Shown here piece by piece: positions 6,709-14,093 of a DNA stretch of 18,092 bases. Both the position numbers and the translations under genes were made by a program. Within the stretch, counting starts at the first letter, position 1, and every line of letters begins with the position of its first letter. The stretch is from Actinomycetota bacterium (GTDB lineage Bacteria; Actinomycetota; Thermoleophilia; Solirubrobacterales; Solirubrobacteraceae): positions 1-18,092 of the forward strand of contig VAWY01000103.1 of the NCBI GenBank assembly GCA_005888335.1, given 5' to 3'. The notes under the pieces are model-generated. The model did not search any database. It had not been told where the DNA came from and saw only the letters and a program-made list of their open reading frames with translations.

Positions 6709-6714
6709 GGAGAG
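6709..6714 (+). promoter_or_regulatory. Ribosome-binding site that decides the kinase start
   Basis: GGAGAG lies 10 nt before the ATG at 6725 but only 1 nt before the ATG at 6716, so 6725 is the better start. Confidence 0.6.
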
Positions 6715-6724
6715 AATGTCGACC

Positions 6725-8218
6725 ATGGCCACCCCCGTCGGCACGCTGCTTTCCGGCCGTTACCGGCTGGACGCCCAGATCGGCACCGGCGGCATGTCCA
6801 CGGTCTACAAGGCGTTCGACACCGTGCTCGAGCGGCCGGTGGCGATCAAGCTCATGCACCGCGAGATCGCCTCGCACTCCGACCAGCTCGAGCGCTTCCG
6901 CCGCGAGGCGCGCGCCGTCGCCCAGCTCAACCACCCGCACATCGTCACGGTCATCGACGCCGGCGAAGACGAGAGCACGCCCTACATCGTCTTCGAGTAC
7001 GTCGAGGGCGAGACGCTCAAGGAGCGCATCCGCCGCTTCGGCCGGCTGCCGATCCCTGAGGCGATCGCTTACGCGATCGAGATCGCGCGCGCGCTCGGCG
7101 CCGCCCACGAGCGCGGCATCGTCCACCGCGACATCAAGCCGCAGAACGTCCTCATCGACGCCGAAGGCTCGGCCAAGGTCACCGACTTCGGGATCGCCCG
7201 CACGCTCGCCGACGAGGGCCTGACCGCCGACGGGCGCGTTCTCGGCACGACCGACTACGTCTCCCCCGAGCAGGCGCTGGGCCACGTCGTCACCGGCCAG
7301 TCGGACATCTACTCGCTGGGCATCGCGCTCTTCGAGATGCTCACCGGCGACGTCCCCTTCCGCGGGGAGAGCCAGGTCGCCGTCGCGATGCGCCACGTGC
7401 GCGAGGAGCTGCCCGACGTGCAGCGGCTGCGGCCCGAGGTCTCGGCGTCGCTGGCCGCCGTGGTCGACCGCGCCACCGCCAAGGACCTGCAGCGCCGCTA
7501 CCTCGACGCGTCCTCGCTGGTCGCCGATCTCGAGGACGTGCTGGCCATCGAGACGGCCCGCGCCGGTCACGCGACCGGGGAGGCGACCACCGTCCTGCGC
7601 ACGCTCCCGGGTGACAAGCGCCGGCGCGTGCCCCTGCGGGCCCGCGTGGCCCCCGCGCTCGCCGCGGCCCTGCTCGTGCTGGTTGCCATCGCGGTCGTGG
7701 CGATCATCGTGCTCGCCCGCGGGCAGACCGAGCTCGGGACGCGCCCGCCCGACATCAAGCCACCCGCGCCGGGCCTGCACGCGGTCAACCTGGCCACCGA
7801 CGCGGCCAACGACTACGACCCGCTCGGCGACGAGGTCGAGCACGGCAACGAGACGAGCGCGGCCATCGACGACGACCGCAACTCGTTCTGGAGCACGGAG
7901 ACCTACAACGGCGGACAGCTCCCCAAGGCCGGCGTCGGGCTCTACGTCGACGCCGCGCCGCGCGTCGTCGCCCGCCAGCTCGTCCTGCGCACGCCGACGC
8001 CCGGCTGGTCGGGAGCCATCTACGCGGCCACCATCGGCCCGCCCGCGCGCCTGGGCAAGGGCTGGACCAAGCTCGCGTCGCTGCGCAACGTCCGGCGCCG
8101 CCAGTCGGTGCGCCTCGACACCAACGGGCGCTCCTACCGCTACTACCTGGTGTGGATCACGGCGCTGCCGCCGGGCCAGTCGCGGGTCGAGATCTCCGAC
8201 CTCATCCTGTTCAAGTAG
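6725..8218 (+). CDS. Membrane Ser/Thr protein kinase with extracellular discoidin-like (MurJ-tail-like) domain
   Basis: Encodes 497 residues from ATG 6725 (ATG 6716 is in frame but badly spaced from the ribosome-binding site). The kinase domain spans about 10-275. It has the Gly-rich loop IGTGGMSTVYKAFD, Lys42 in VAIK, HRDIKPQN with catalytic Asp136, DFG at 154-156 and YVSPEQA in the activation segment; all catalytic residues are present. A basic juxtamembrane stretch and one transmembrane helix (about 307-330) follow. The extracellular part (about 340-497) starts NLATDAANDYDPLGDE, then SAAIDDDRNSFWSTETYNGG and VGLYVDAAPRVVARQLVL. This pattern closely recalls the discoidin-like beta-sandwich at the end of mycobacterial MurJ (Rv3910). 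It therefore probably senses glycan or envelope ligands (inference). It is convergent with ddl, with no spacer between their stops. Confidence 0.9.
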   Translation: MATPVGTLLSGRYRLDAQIGTGGMSTVYKAFDTVLERPVAIKLMHREIASHSDQLERFRREARAVAQLNHPHIVTVIDAGEDESTPYIVFEYVEGETLKERIRRFGRLPIPEAIAYAIEIARALGAAHERGIVHRDIKPQNVLIDAEGSAKVTDFGIARTLADEGLTADGRVLGTTDYVSPEQALGHVVTGQSDIYSLGIALFEMLTGDVPFRGESQVAVAMRHVREELPDVQRLRPEVSASLAAVVDRATAKDLQRRYLDASSLVADLEDVLAIETARAGHATGEATTVLRTLPGDKRRRVPLRARVAPALAAALLVLVAIAVVAIIVLARGQTELGTRPPDIKPPAPGLHAVNLATDAANDYDPLGDEVEHGNETSAAIDDDRNSFWSTETYNGGQLPKAGVGLYVDAAPRVVARQLVLRTPTPGWSGAIYAATIGPPARLGKGWTKLASLRNVRRRQSVRLDTNGRSYRYYLVWITALPPGQSRVEISDLILFK

Positions 8219-9247
8219 CTAATAGCGATACGCCCGCTCGCGCGCGTGGCGCTCGAGCGCGATCGCGCACAGGCGGTCGACCAGCTCGGCGTACGGCAGG
8301 CCGCTGGCCTCCCAGAGCTTGGCGTAGACGCTCGTCGGGGTGAAGCCGGGCATCGTGTTGAGCTCGTTGACGAGGACCTCCTCGCCGTCGACGAAGAAGT
8401 CGACACGAGCCAGGCCGCTGCAGCCGACGCGCACGAACGTCTCCACGGCCAGCTCCTGCACGCGGAGCCGGGCGCCCGGCGAGATGCGCGCAGGGACGAC
8501 GAGCTCCATGCCGCCCGGCGTGTACTTGGCCTCGTAGTCGTACCAGTCCGACTCGTAGGTGATCTCGCCCGGCGCGGAGGCCTGCGGATCGGTGTCGCCG
8601 AGCACCGAGCACTCGACCTCGATGCCCGGCGCCATCGCCTCGACGATGACCAGCGGGTCGTGGTCGAACGCGGTGCGCAGCGCCCCGTCGAGGTCACGCT
8701 GGTCGGCGACCTTCGCGATCCCCACCGAGGACCCGAGCCGCGCAGGCTTGACGAAGACCGGCAGGCCCAGCCCGTCGGTCGTGACCCCGGCAGACGCGTT
8801 CGCAGCGCCCGAGCCGGCCGGTGCCGGGGTCCCCCGCTCCCGCGCGCCGGCCTCCCATTCCCGGTCACGCAGCGCGGCGTAGCGCACCTGCGGGACCCCC
8901 GCCTGGGCCATGAGGTCCTTGAAGAGCACCTTGTCCATGCACAGGGCCGCGGCGAGCACACCGGCGCCGACGTAGGGCACGTCGAGGCACTCGAGCAGGC
9001 CCTGCACCGTGCCGTCCTCGCCGAACGGGCCGTGCAGCGCGGGGAAGGCGCAGTCCGCGTCCAGCAGCCCGCGGGCGGGCTCGAGGACGACCGGCTCTGC
9101 GTCCAGCGACCACGTCCCGTCGCGGGCCACGCGGACGTCGAGGACGTCGTGCCCGGCCTCGGCCAGGCCGGCGCGGACTGCCTCGCCCGAGGCGAGCGAC
9201 ACGTCGTGCTCCGACGAGCGCCCGCCGCTCAGGACGGCGACCCTCAT
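8219..9247 (-). CDS. ddl: D-alanine--D-alanine ligase
   Basis: Encodes 342 residues, typical length. N-terminal MRVAVLSGGRSSEHDVSLASG is the Ddl signature; PALHGPFGEDGTVQG is the conserved HGxxGEDG loop. The ATP-grasp domain has VFVKPARLGSSVGI, and the metal/substrate site is VNELNTMPGFTPTSVY. It joins two D-Ala with ATP hydrolysis in the cytosol to make the dipeptide added to UDP-MurNAc-tripeptide. A short Gly/Ala/Pro-rich insertion around residues 138-155 is probably a surface loop. The ATG overlaps the pknB stop (ATGA at 9244-9247), so it is the last gene of the wall operon and likely translationally coupled to the kinase. Its stop abuts the stop of the convergent kinase (TAG/CTA at 8216-8221). 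Confidence 0.96.
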   Translation of the reverse strand: MRVAVLSGGRSSEHDVSLASGEAVRAGLAEAGHDVLDVRVARDGTWSLDAEPVVLEPARGLLDADCAFPALHGPFGEDGTVQGLLECLDVPYVGAGVLAAALCMDKVLFKDLMAQAGVPQVRYAALRDREWEAGARERGTPAPAGSGAANASAGVTTDGLGLPVFVKPARLGSSVGIAKVADQRDLDGALRTAFDHDPLVIVEAMAPGIEVECSVLGDTDPQASAPGEITYESDWYDYEAKYTPGGMELVVPARISPGARLRVQELAVETFVRVGCSGLARVDFFVDGEEVLVNELNTMPGFTPTSVYAKLWEASGLPYAELVDRLCAIALERHARERAYRY

Positions 9248-11235
9248 CCCGGCCCCGGCGCCGGGGTGGTATCGGTGGGCACGGGCGGCGTCGTCTGCGT
9301 CTCGTCGCCCTGCCCCGGCCCCGGCGTCGTGGTCGTCTTGAGGCGCCCGATGGTGAGGATGACCACCGAGCCGCGCTTGACCTTGCGCTTCGCCCGCGGG
9401 TTCTGGCGCAGCACGACGCCGTCCTGGGCGGGGTCGCTGACCTCCTTGTCGCGCGTGCGCGGCGACAGGTGCGCGTCGCTGACGGCGTTGACCGCCACGC
9501 CCTCGTCCTGGCCGGTCACGTCGGGGACCTCGACCTGCTGGGGCTCGCGCGCCACCACGATCGTCACGGTCGTCCCCTCGACCACGCGCGTCCCCGGCGG
9601 CGGGTTCTGGTCGAGCACGGTGCCGGGGTCCTGGTTGGAGTCGCGCTCGTTGACGCTGACGCGCAGGCCGGCGTCGCGCAGCTGCGACGCCGCCTCATCC
9701 TGATTGAGGCCCTTCAGCGCGGGCACGTCCACGCGCTTGCGCCCGGTCGAGACGGTGACCGACACCTCGGAGCCGACCTGGGCCAGCGTCCCCGGGCTCG
9801 GGTTCGTGTCGATGACGTGGTTCTCCGGCACGTCCTCGCTCGGCTCGCGCCGCTCGCGGACCTTGAAGCCCGCCTGCTTGAGCTTGCGCGTCGCCTGCAA
9901 GCGCCCGTCGCCGAGGACGTTCGGCACCCCGGCGGTCCCCGGCCCCTCCGAGACCGTCAGCGTGATCGTCGCGCCCTCGTCGGCGCGCGTGTTGGGCTGG
10001 GGGTCTTGGCGGATGACCGTGTCGACCGGCGACGTGGGGTCGCGCTGACGATCGATGCTCACCTCGAAGCCGGCGTTGATCAGCCGCGCCCGTGCCCCCT
10101 GGACCGGCTGGTTGACGACGTTGGGCACGACGACCTTCGCCGGCCGGGTGAGCAGGAAGGCCAGTCCGGCGCCGCCGGCCAGCAGGAGCAGGACGATCAG
10201 CACCCACGGCCAGCGCCGCCGCTCGCGCTCGCGCTCTCGATCGCGCGCGCCCGGCGGCGGCAGCGGCGTGGACGGGTACGCGCCGGTCGACGCGCCGAGC
10301 GCGTAGGCCTCGGCGGCGGCCGGGGCGGCGAGCGGCGTCGGCGCCGGGCCCACCGGCGCGAAGGCGGTGGTCGGCTCGCCGGTCGGCACGCCGCCGGCGG
10401 CGAGGTGGCCGCGGACGCGGTCGAGCGCCGTGATGAACTCGTCGGCGTCCTGGAAGCGCCGGGCCGGGTCCTTCTCGAGCGCGCGGAGCACGATCGCCTC
10501 GAGCTCGGGCGGGACGCCGGGGTTGGCCACGCGCGGCGGCGCGGGCGCCTCGGCGACCTGCTTGAGCGCGATGCTGACCGCGCTGTCGCCCGTGAACGGC
10601 ACGCGGCCGGTGAGCATCTCGTAGAGGACGACGCCGATCGAATAGAGGTCCGAGCGGTCGTCGACCGGGAGCCCCTGCGCCTGCTCCGGCGAGAGGTACT
10701 GCGCGGTGCCCATGATCGACCCGGTCTGCGTCATGTCCGACGCCCCGGCGCGCGCGATGCCGAAGTCGGTGACCTTGGCGCGGCCCTCGTGGTCGACGAT
10801 GACGTTGTGCGGCTTGAGGTCGCGGTGGATGACGCCGCGCTTGTGGGCGAAGCGCGCGGCGCGCAGCACCTGGACGGCGAGGTCGATCGCGCGGATCGGG
10901 TCCAGCGGCGCCTCCTCGACGATGAGCTGCTTGAGCGTGCGGCCCTCGAGGTGCTCCATCGCGATGTACGACGTGCCGTCCCATTCGCCGCGGTCGAAGA
11001 CGCCGACGACGTTGGGGTGCTGCAGGCCGGCCGCGCTCGAGGCCTCGCGGCGGAAGCGCTCGACGAACTCGTGGTCCTCGGCGAAGCGCCGGTGCAGCAG
11101 CTTGAGCGCGACCTCGCGGCCGAGCTGCTCGTCGAGCGCGCAGTACACGTCGGCCATCCCGCCCGACCCGATGCGGTGCTTGACCGTGTAGCGGCCGTCG
11201 ATGACGGTGCCGGCGCTGATGTCCCGCACACTCAC
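9244..11235 (-). CDS. pknB: PASTA-domain Ser/Thr protein kinase PknB
   Basis: Encodes 663 residues from a GTG at 11235, chosen because GAGGGTGG lies 8 nt upstream and the kinase fold starts at once (GRYTVKHRIGSGGMADVY). Kinase residues are Lys45, HRDLKPHN with Asp139, DFG at 157-159 and SPEQA. A proline-rich juxtamembrane segment is followed by basic RERERERRR and one transmembrane helix (about 341-362). Four extracellular PASTA repeats follow (about 366-432, 433-499, 500-565, 566-632), each opening with a VPxxxG-type turn, and then a Thr/Pro tail. PASTA domains bind muropeptides and lipid II, and PknB phosphorylates wall and division proteins. The frame is open upstream through the 68-bp repeats (TTG codons at 11275 and 11343), but these are less likely starts. 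The stop overlaps ddl. Confidence 0.95.
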   Translation of the reverse strand: MSVRDISAGTVIDGRYTVKHRIGSGGMADVYCALDEQLGREVALKLLHRRFAEDHEFVERFRREASSAAGLQHPNVVGVFDRGEWDGTSYIAMEHLEGRTLKQLIVEEAPLDPIRAIDLAVQVLRAARFAHKRGVIHRDLKPHNVIVDHEGRAKVTDFGIARAGASDMTQTGSIMGTAQYLSPEQAQGLPVDDRSDLYSIGVVLYEMLTGRVPFTGDSAVSIALKQVAEAPAPPRVANPGVPPELEAIVLRALEKDPARRFQDADEFITALDRVRGHLAAGGVPTGEPTTAFAPVGPAPTPLAAPAAAEAYALGASTGAYPSTPLPPPGARDRERERERRRWPWVLIVLLLLAGGAGLAFLLTRPAKVVVPNVVNQPVQGARARLINAGFEVSIDRQRDPTSPVDTVIRQDPQPNTRADEGATITLTVSEGPGTAGVPNVLGDGRLQATRKLKQAGFKVRERREPSEDVPENHVIDTNPSPGTLAQVGSEVSVTVSTGRKRVDVPALKGLNQDEAASQLRDAGLRVSVNERDSNQDPGTVLDQNPPPGTRVVEGTTVTIVVAREPQQVEVPDVTGQDEGVAVNAVSDAHLSPRTRDKEVSDPAQDGVVLRQNPRAKRKVKRGSVVILTIGRLKTTTTPGPGQGDETQTTPPVPTDTTPAPGPG

Positions 11236-11303
11236 CGCGCCGACCACCCTCGCGAAGACGAAGTCTTCGCGACAAGCCTGAGACGAAGTCTCTGGCCGCT
11301 CAT
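11232..11303 (-). CDS. Micro-ORF 2 (23 aa), coupled to pknB
   Basis: ATG at 11303, stop TGA at 11234-11232. The peptide is MSGQRLRLRL, then Val, then AKTSSSRGWSAR. Its stop overlaps the pknB GTG (GTGA), and its ATG overlaps the stop of micro-ORF 1 (ATGA). A GAGGGTGG at 11312-11319 sits 8 nt upstream. It is basic and Ser/Arg-rich with no known domain. It could be a leader peptide that brings ribosomes to pknB past the hairpins, or a by-product of the repeat. Being a real peptide is unproven; the coordinates and overlaps are directly visible. Confidence 0.45.
   Translation of the reverse strand: MSGQRLRLRLVAKTSSSRGWSAR
11244..11251 (-). promoter_or_regulatory. Ribosome-binding site of pknB beside a hairpin
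   Basis: GAGGGTGG on the - strand, 8 nt before the GTG at 11235; it decides that start. The 9-bp hairpin 11251-11271 touches its 5' edge, so folding or ribosome passage could change its access. Confidence 0.6.
11251..11271. repeat. ACGAAGT-centred palindrome, copy 3
   Basis: Arms CGCGAAGAC and GTCTTCGCG (9 bp, perfect) around GAA. The identical partner is 68 bp away at 11319-11339. It differs from the 1138-1154 palindrome by a compensated two-base extension in both arms. Confidence 0.8.
11280..11292. repeat. ACGAAGT-centred palindrome, short form, copy 4
   Basis: Arms GAGAC and GTCTC around GAA. Repeated at 11348-11360. Confidence 0.65.
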
Positions 11304-11371
11304 CGCGCCGACCACCCTCGCGAAGACGAAGTCTTCGCGTCAAGCCTGAGACGAAGTCTCTGGCCGCTCAT
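11300..11371 (-). CDS. Micro-ORF 1 (23 aa), coupled to pbpA
   Basis: ATG at 11371 lies in an ATGA overlap with the pbpA stop (11368-11371). The stop TGA at 11302-11300 overlaps the ATG of micro-ORF 2. The peptide is MSGQRLRLRL, then Asp, then AKTSSSRGWSAR: one residue different from micro-ORF 2 (GAC to GTC). A GGAGG lies about 10 nt upstream inside the pbpA end. It occupies the place where mycobacteria carry pknA. No function is recognised. Confidence 0.45.
   Translation of the reverse strand: MSGQRLRLRLDAKTSSSRGWSAR
11319..11339. repeat. ACGAAGT-centred palindrome, copy 5
   Basis: Exact second copy of 11251-11271, in the pbpA-proximal repeat unit. Confidence 0.8.
11348..11360. repeat. ACGAAGT-centred palindrome, short form, copy 6
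   Basis: Exact second copy of 11280-11292; starts 8 nt inside micro-ORF 1. Confidence 0.65.
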
Positions 11372-12807
11372 CGGAGCATCGCCTCCAGGACCTGCTTGGC
11401 GATCGGCGCGGCGACCACGCCGGCCGTGCCCGGCGCGCACTCGACCGTGACGGCGACCGCCGCGCGTGGGTGGTCGACCGGCGCGAAGCCGATGAACGAC
11501 ACCTGGTTGCCGGTCGGGCAGCTGCCCACCTCAGCGGTGCCCGTCTTGCCGGCGACGTCGATGCCCTGCAGCGCGGCGGCGGTGCCGGTGCCCTCCTTGA
11601 CCACGCTGGCCATCATCTGGCCGACGGCGCGCGCGGTCTCGGGCTTCATCGCCCGCGCTTCGGTGTGCTCGCCGATGCGCGTGACGGTGCGCCCGTCACG
11701 GTCGACGACGCGCGCGGTGATGTGCGGCTCCATCAATGTGCCGCCGTTGGCCACCGCGGCCGCGACCATCGCCATCTGCATCGGCGTGACCTGGAGCTTG
11801 TCCTGGCCGATGCCCATTCGCCCGAGATCGACGAAGCGGCTCAGCGGCGACAGCAGCCGGCCGCCCTTGTACTCGCCCGAGGGGCGCATCTGCGACGACG
11901 GGTAGTCCAGCGGCGGCTCGGCGTTGAAGCCGAGCTTCTCCATCGTGCGCGCCAGGCGCGCCTTGCCGAGGTCGACGGCGACCTGCGCCCAGACGGTGTT
12001 GACGGAGTGCGTCAGCGCCGTCGTGAGGTCGATGACGCCGAACTGCTCGTTGTTGAAGTTGCTCAGCGGGACGCCGGAGACCTTGATCGGGCTCTTGCCG
12101 CTCAGCGACGACGCCGGCGTGTACTTGCCCGAGTCCAGGGCGGAGATCGCGGTCACCACCTTGAACGTCGAGCCTGGCGCGTAGGCCGACTGCGTGGCGC
12201 GGTTGAACATCGGCGAGCTCGGGTCGGTGTCGAGGGCGCGCTTGGCCGCCGGGGAGTTGAGGTCAGCCGGGTTGAAGCCCGGGAACGACGCCATGGCCTT
12301 GACCGCTCCCGTGCGCGGGTCGAGCGCGACGACCGCCCCCTTGCGGCCGGCCAGCCCGCGCAGCGCGGCCTGCTGGGCCTTGGGATCGAGCGTCGTGGCG
12401 ATGTCGTCGCCGACGCGCTGCTTGCCCGTCAGCTGGTCGAAGAGTGTCTCGACGCCAGTCGTCGCGCCGGTGAGCTCGTCGTTGCGCTCGCGCTCGAGCC
12501 CGGCCTGACCGGTGCGCGCGAACGAGTAGCCGAGCACGTGCGCGAACGGCGCGGCGGCCGGCGGGTAGACGCGCGTGTACGTCCTCGTCTCGCCGCTGCC
12601 GACCGGGCGCGAGCGCGCGAGCAGCTGCCCGTCGGCCGCGCGGATCGCGCCGCGCGGGATGCGCAGCGTCTCGAGCAGCGGACGCTGGTTGAGCGGGTTC
12701 TTGTTCAGGGCGTCGGCCTCGAAGATCGTCCAGCGCGACGTGAAGACGATGAGCAGCGCGAAGAGCACCACCAGCAGCCCGTAGAGCCCGAGGATCGGCC
12801 GGTTCAC
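11368..12807 (-). CDS. pbpA: Class B penicillin-binding protein (peptidoglycan transpeptidase) PbpA
   Basis: Encodes 479 residues from a GTG at 12807 that overlaps the rodA stop (GTGA). A single N-terminal membrane anchor (LGLYGLLVVLFALLIVF) is followed by the PBP dimerisation region (IPRGAIRAADGQLLARS) and the transpeptidase domain. Catalytic Ser213 lies in APGSTFKVV with Lys216; the second motif is Ser268-Val-Asn270; the third is Lys421-Thr-Gly-Thr. Length and layout match mycobacterial PbpA (Rv0016c). It cross-links nascent glycan in the periplasm-like space with the SEDS polymerase encoded upstream. The last codons overlap micro-ORF 1. All active-site residues are present, so it should be a working beta-lactam target. 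Confidence 0.95.
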   Translation of the reverse strand: MNRPILGLYGLLVVLFALLIVFTSRWTIFEADALNKNPLNQRPLLETLRIPRGAIRAADGQLLARSRPVGSGETRTYTRVYPPAAAPFAHVLGYSFARTGQAGLERERNDELTGATTGVETLFDQLTGKQRVGDDIATTLDPKAQQAALRGLAGRKGAVVALDPRTGAVKAMASFPGFNPADLNSPAAKRALDTDPSSPMFNRATQSAYAPGSTFKVVTAISALDSGKYTPASSLSGKSPIKVSGVPLSNFNNEQFGVIDLTTALTHSVNTVWAQVAVDLGKARLARTMEKLGFNAEPPLDYPSSQMRPSGEYKGGRLLSPLSRFVDLGRMGIGQDKLQVTPMQMAMVAAAVANGGTLMEPHITARVVDRDGRTVTRIGEHTEARAMKPETARAVGQMMASVVKEGTGTAAALQGIDVAGKTGTAEVGSCPTGNQVSFIGFAPVDHPRAAVAVTVECAPGTAGVVAAPIAKQVLEAMLR

Positions 12808-14093
12808 AGCGGCTGCCTCGCCTTGTTGGACACGATCAGCAGCAGCGCGACGAGCACGAAGTTGGCCAGGATCGACGAGCCGCCGTAGGAGATGAACGGC
12901 AGCGTCACGCCGGTGAGCGGGATGACGCGCGTGACGCCGCCGACGATCACGAAGACCTGCAGCCCGAAGACCGCCGCCAGGCCGCTCGCGAGCAGCTTGG
13001 AGAACGAGTCGCGAGCGATCATCGCGGTCTTGAAGCCGCGCTCGACGATGAGCAGGTAGGTGACGAGCACGCCGCACGCGCCGACGAGCCCCAGCTCGTT
13101 GACGATGACCGCGTAGATGGTGTCGGTCTGCGGTGCGGGCAGGATGTGGTTGGCGAGCATCGCCTGCCCGAAGCCGCGGCCGAGCAAGCCGCCGTCGGCC
13201 TGGGCGAAGATCGACTGCGCGATCTGGTACGAGCCGCCGACCTGCTTGGTGTACAGCGTGTGGTCGAACGGGTGCAGCCACGCGTCGACGCGATCCTGCA
13301 CATGGGCGACCGTCTCGGTGAAGAACCACGCGCCCAGCCCGAAGAGCGCCAGCCCCGCGATGACGAAGGACAGCCGGCTCGTCGCCACGTAGAGCAGCGC
13401 CAGGAACGCGCCGAAGAACATCAGCGACGAGCCGAGGTCGCGGATGATGACCAGCAGCAGCATCGCCAGGCCCCAGACGACCAGCAGGGGGCCGAAGTGC
13501 TTGAGCGGTGGGATCGTCAGCCCGAGGAAGCGCCGCGCGCCCTGGACGAGCACCTGGCGCGTGTCGCGCAGGTAGCTGGCGAGGAAGACGACGATCGCGA
13601 CCTTGGCGAACTCGGCGGGCTGGAAGGTGATCGGGCCGAGCTTGACGCCGAGGTACGCGCCGTTGACCTGCGCGCCGATGCCGGGCAAGCGCGGCAGGAT
13701 CAGCAGCGCGATGCCGCCGGCGGCGATCACGTAGCGGTAGCGCTCGAGCACCGACGGGTCGCGGAAGACGACGATCGTCGCGGCGAAGAGGATCAGCCCG
13801 ACCACGAACCACTGCGCCTGCTCGCGGGCCAGGTCCTGGTCGATCCGGTAGATCATCACCAGCCCGAAGCAGGCGAGGAGCGCGACGAGCGGGAACAGGT
13901 ACGGGTCCGCGTAGGGCAGCGTGAAGCGGATGACGAAATGGGCCGCAAGGCACAGGCCCAAAAAGACCGCGCCGACGGTCAGGCTGAGGTTCGAGAGCAG
14001 GTCGTGGCGCTCGACGAAGACCGCGGTGAAGCCGGCGGTGACCAGCAGCGACGCTGGGACGAGCCCGAGCAGCTCGCGGTTGCGGGCACTCAA
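12804..14093 (-). CDS. rodA: SEDS-family peptidoglycan glycosyltransferase RodA/FtsW
   Basis: Encodes 429 residues, polytopic with about 12 membrane segments. SEDS signatures: FQPAEFAKVAIVVFLASYL, IRDLGSSLMFFGAFLALLY, GRGFGQAMLANHILPAPQTD, IVNELGLVGA and PLTGVTLPFISYGGSS. It starts at a TTG at 14093, which shares TTGA with the pstP stop; GGGGTGA about 7 nt upstream supports it. It polymerises lipid II into glycan strands with its PBP partner PbpA (next gene). Gene order (pstP-x-pbpA-pknB) makes it the equivalent of mycobacterial RodA (Rv0017c). By sequence alone, FtsW cannot be excluded. Confidence 0.92.
   Translation of the reverse strand: MSARNRELLGLVPASLLVTAGFTAVFVERHDLLSNLSLTVGAVFLGLCLAAHFVIRFTLPYADPYLFPLVALLACFGLVMIYRIDQDLAREQAQWFVVGLILFAATIVVFRDPSVLERYRYVIAAGGIALLILPRLPGIGAQVNGAYLGVKLGPITFQPAEFAKVAIVVFLASYLRDTRQVLVQGARRFLGLTIPPLKHFGPLLVVWGLAMLLLVIIRDLGSSLMFFGAFLALLYVATSRLSFVIAGLALFGLGAWFFTETVAHVQDRVDAWLHPFDHTLYTKQVGGSYQIAQSIFAQADGGLLGRGFGQAMLANHILPAPQTDTIYAVIVNELGLVGACGVLVTYLLIVERGFKTAMIARDSFSKLLASGLAAVFGLQVFVIVGGVTRVIPLTGVTLPFISYGGSSILANFVLVALLLIVSNKARQPL

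Larger units (their letters stand above)
11231..11373. repeat. Two-copy 68-bp tandem duplication between pbpA and pknB
   Basis: Position n matches n+68 from 11231 to 11305 except at 11235/11303 (C/T) and 11272/11340 (A/T). The two units are about 11236-11303 and 11304-11371. Each carries a 9-bp and a 5-bp ACGAAGT palindrome, a GAGGGTGG ribosome-binding site (- strand) and one 23-codon reading frame. The 68-bp period equals a 72-nt ORF minus a 4-nt overlap. Confidence 0.95.

Noticed and set aside
5456..7843. 795-codon - strand frame over cheY, the DsbA-like gene and the kinase
   Set aside because: No domain; antisense or out of frame to three supported genes.
11236..11343. Longer PknB starting at TTG 11343 or 11275
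   Set aside because: These codons lie in the tandem repeat and would add Arg-rich sequence before the kinase fold; GTG 11235 has a good ribosome-binding site and overlaps the preceding stop.
9469..11349. Long + strand frame opposite pknB
   Set aside because: Low-complexity Arg/Asp/Leu/Val-rich composition and complete overlap with an unmistakable PASTA kinase.
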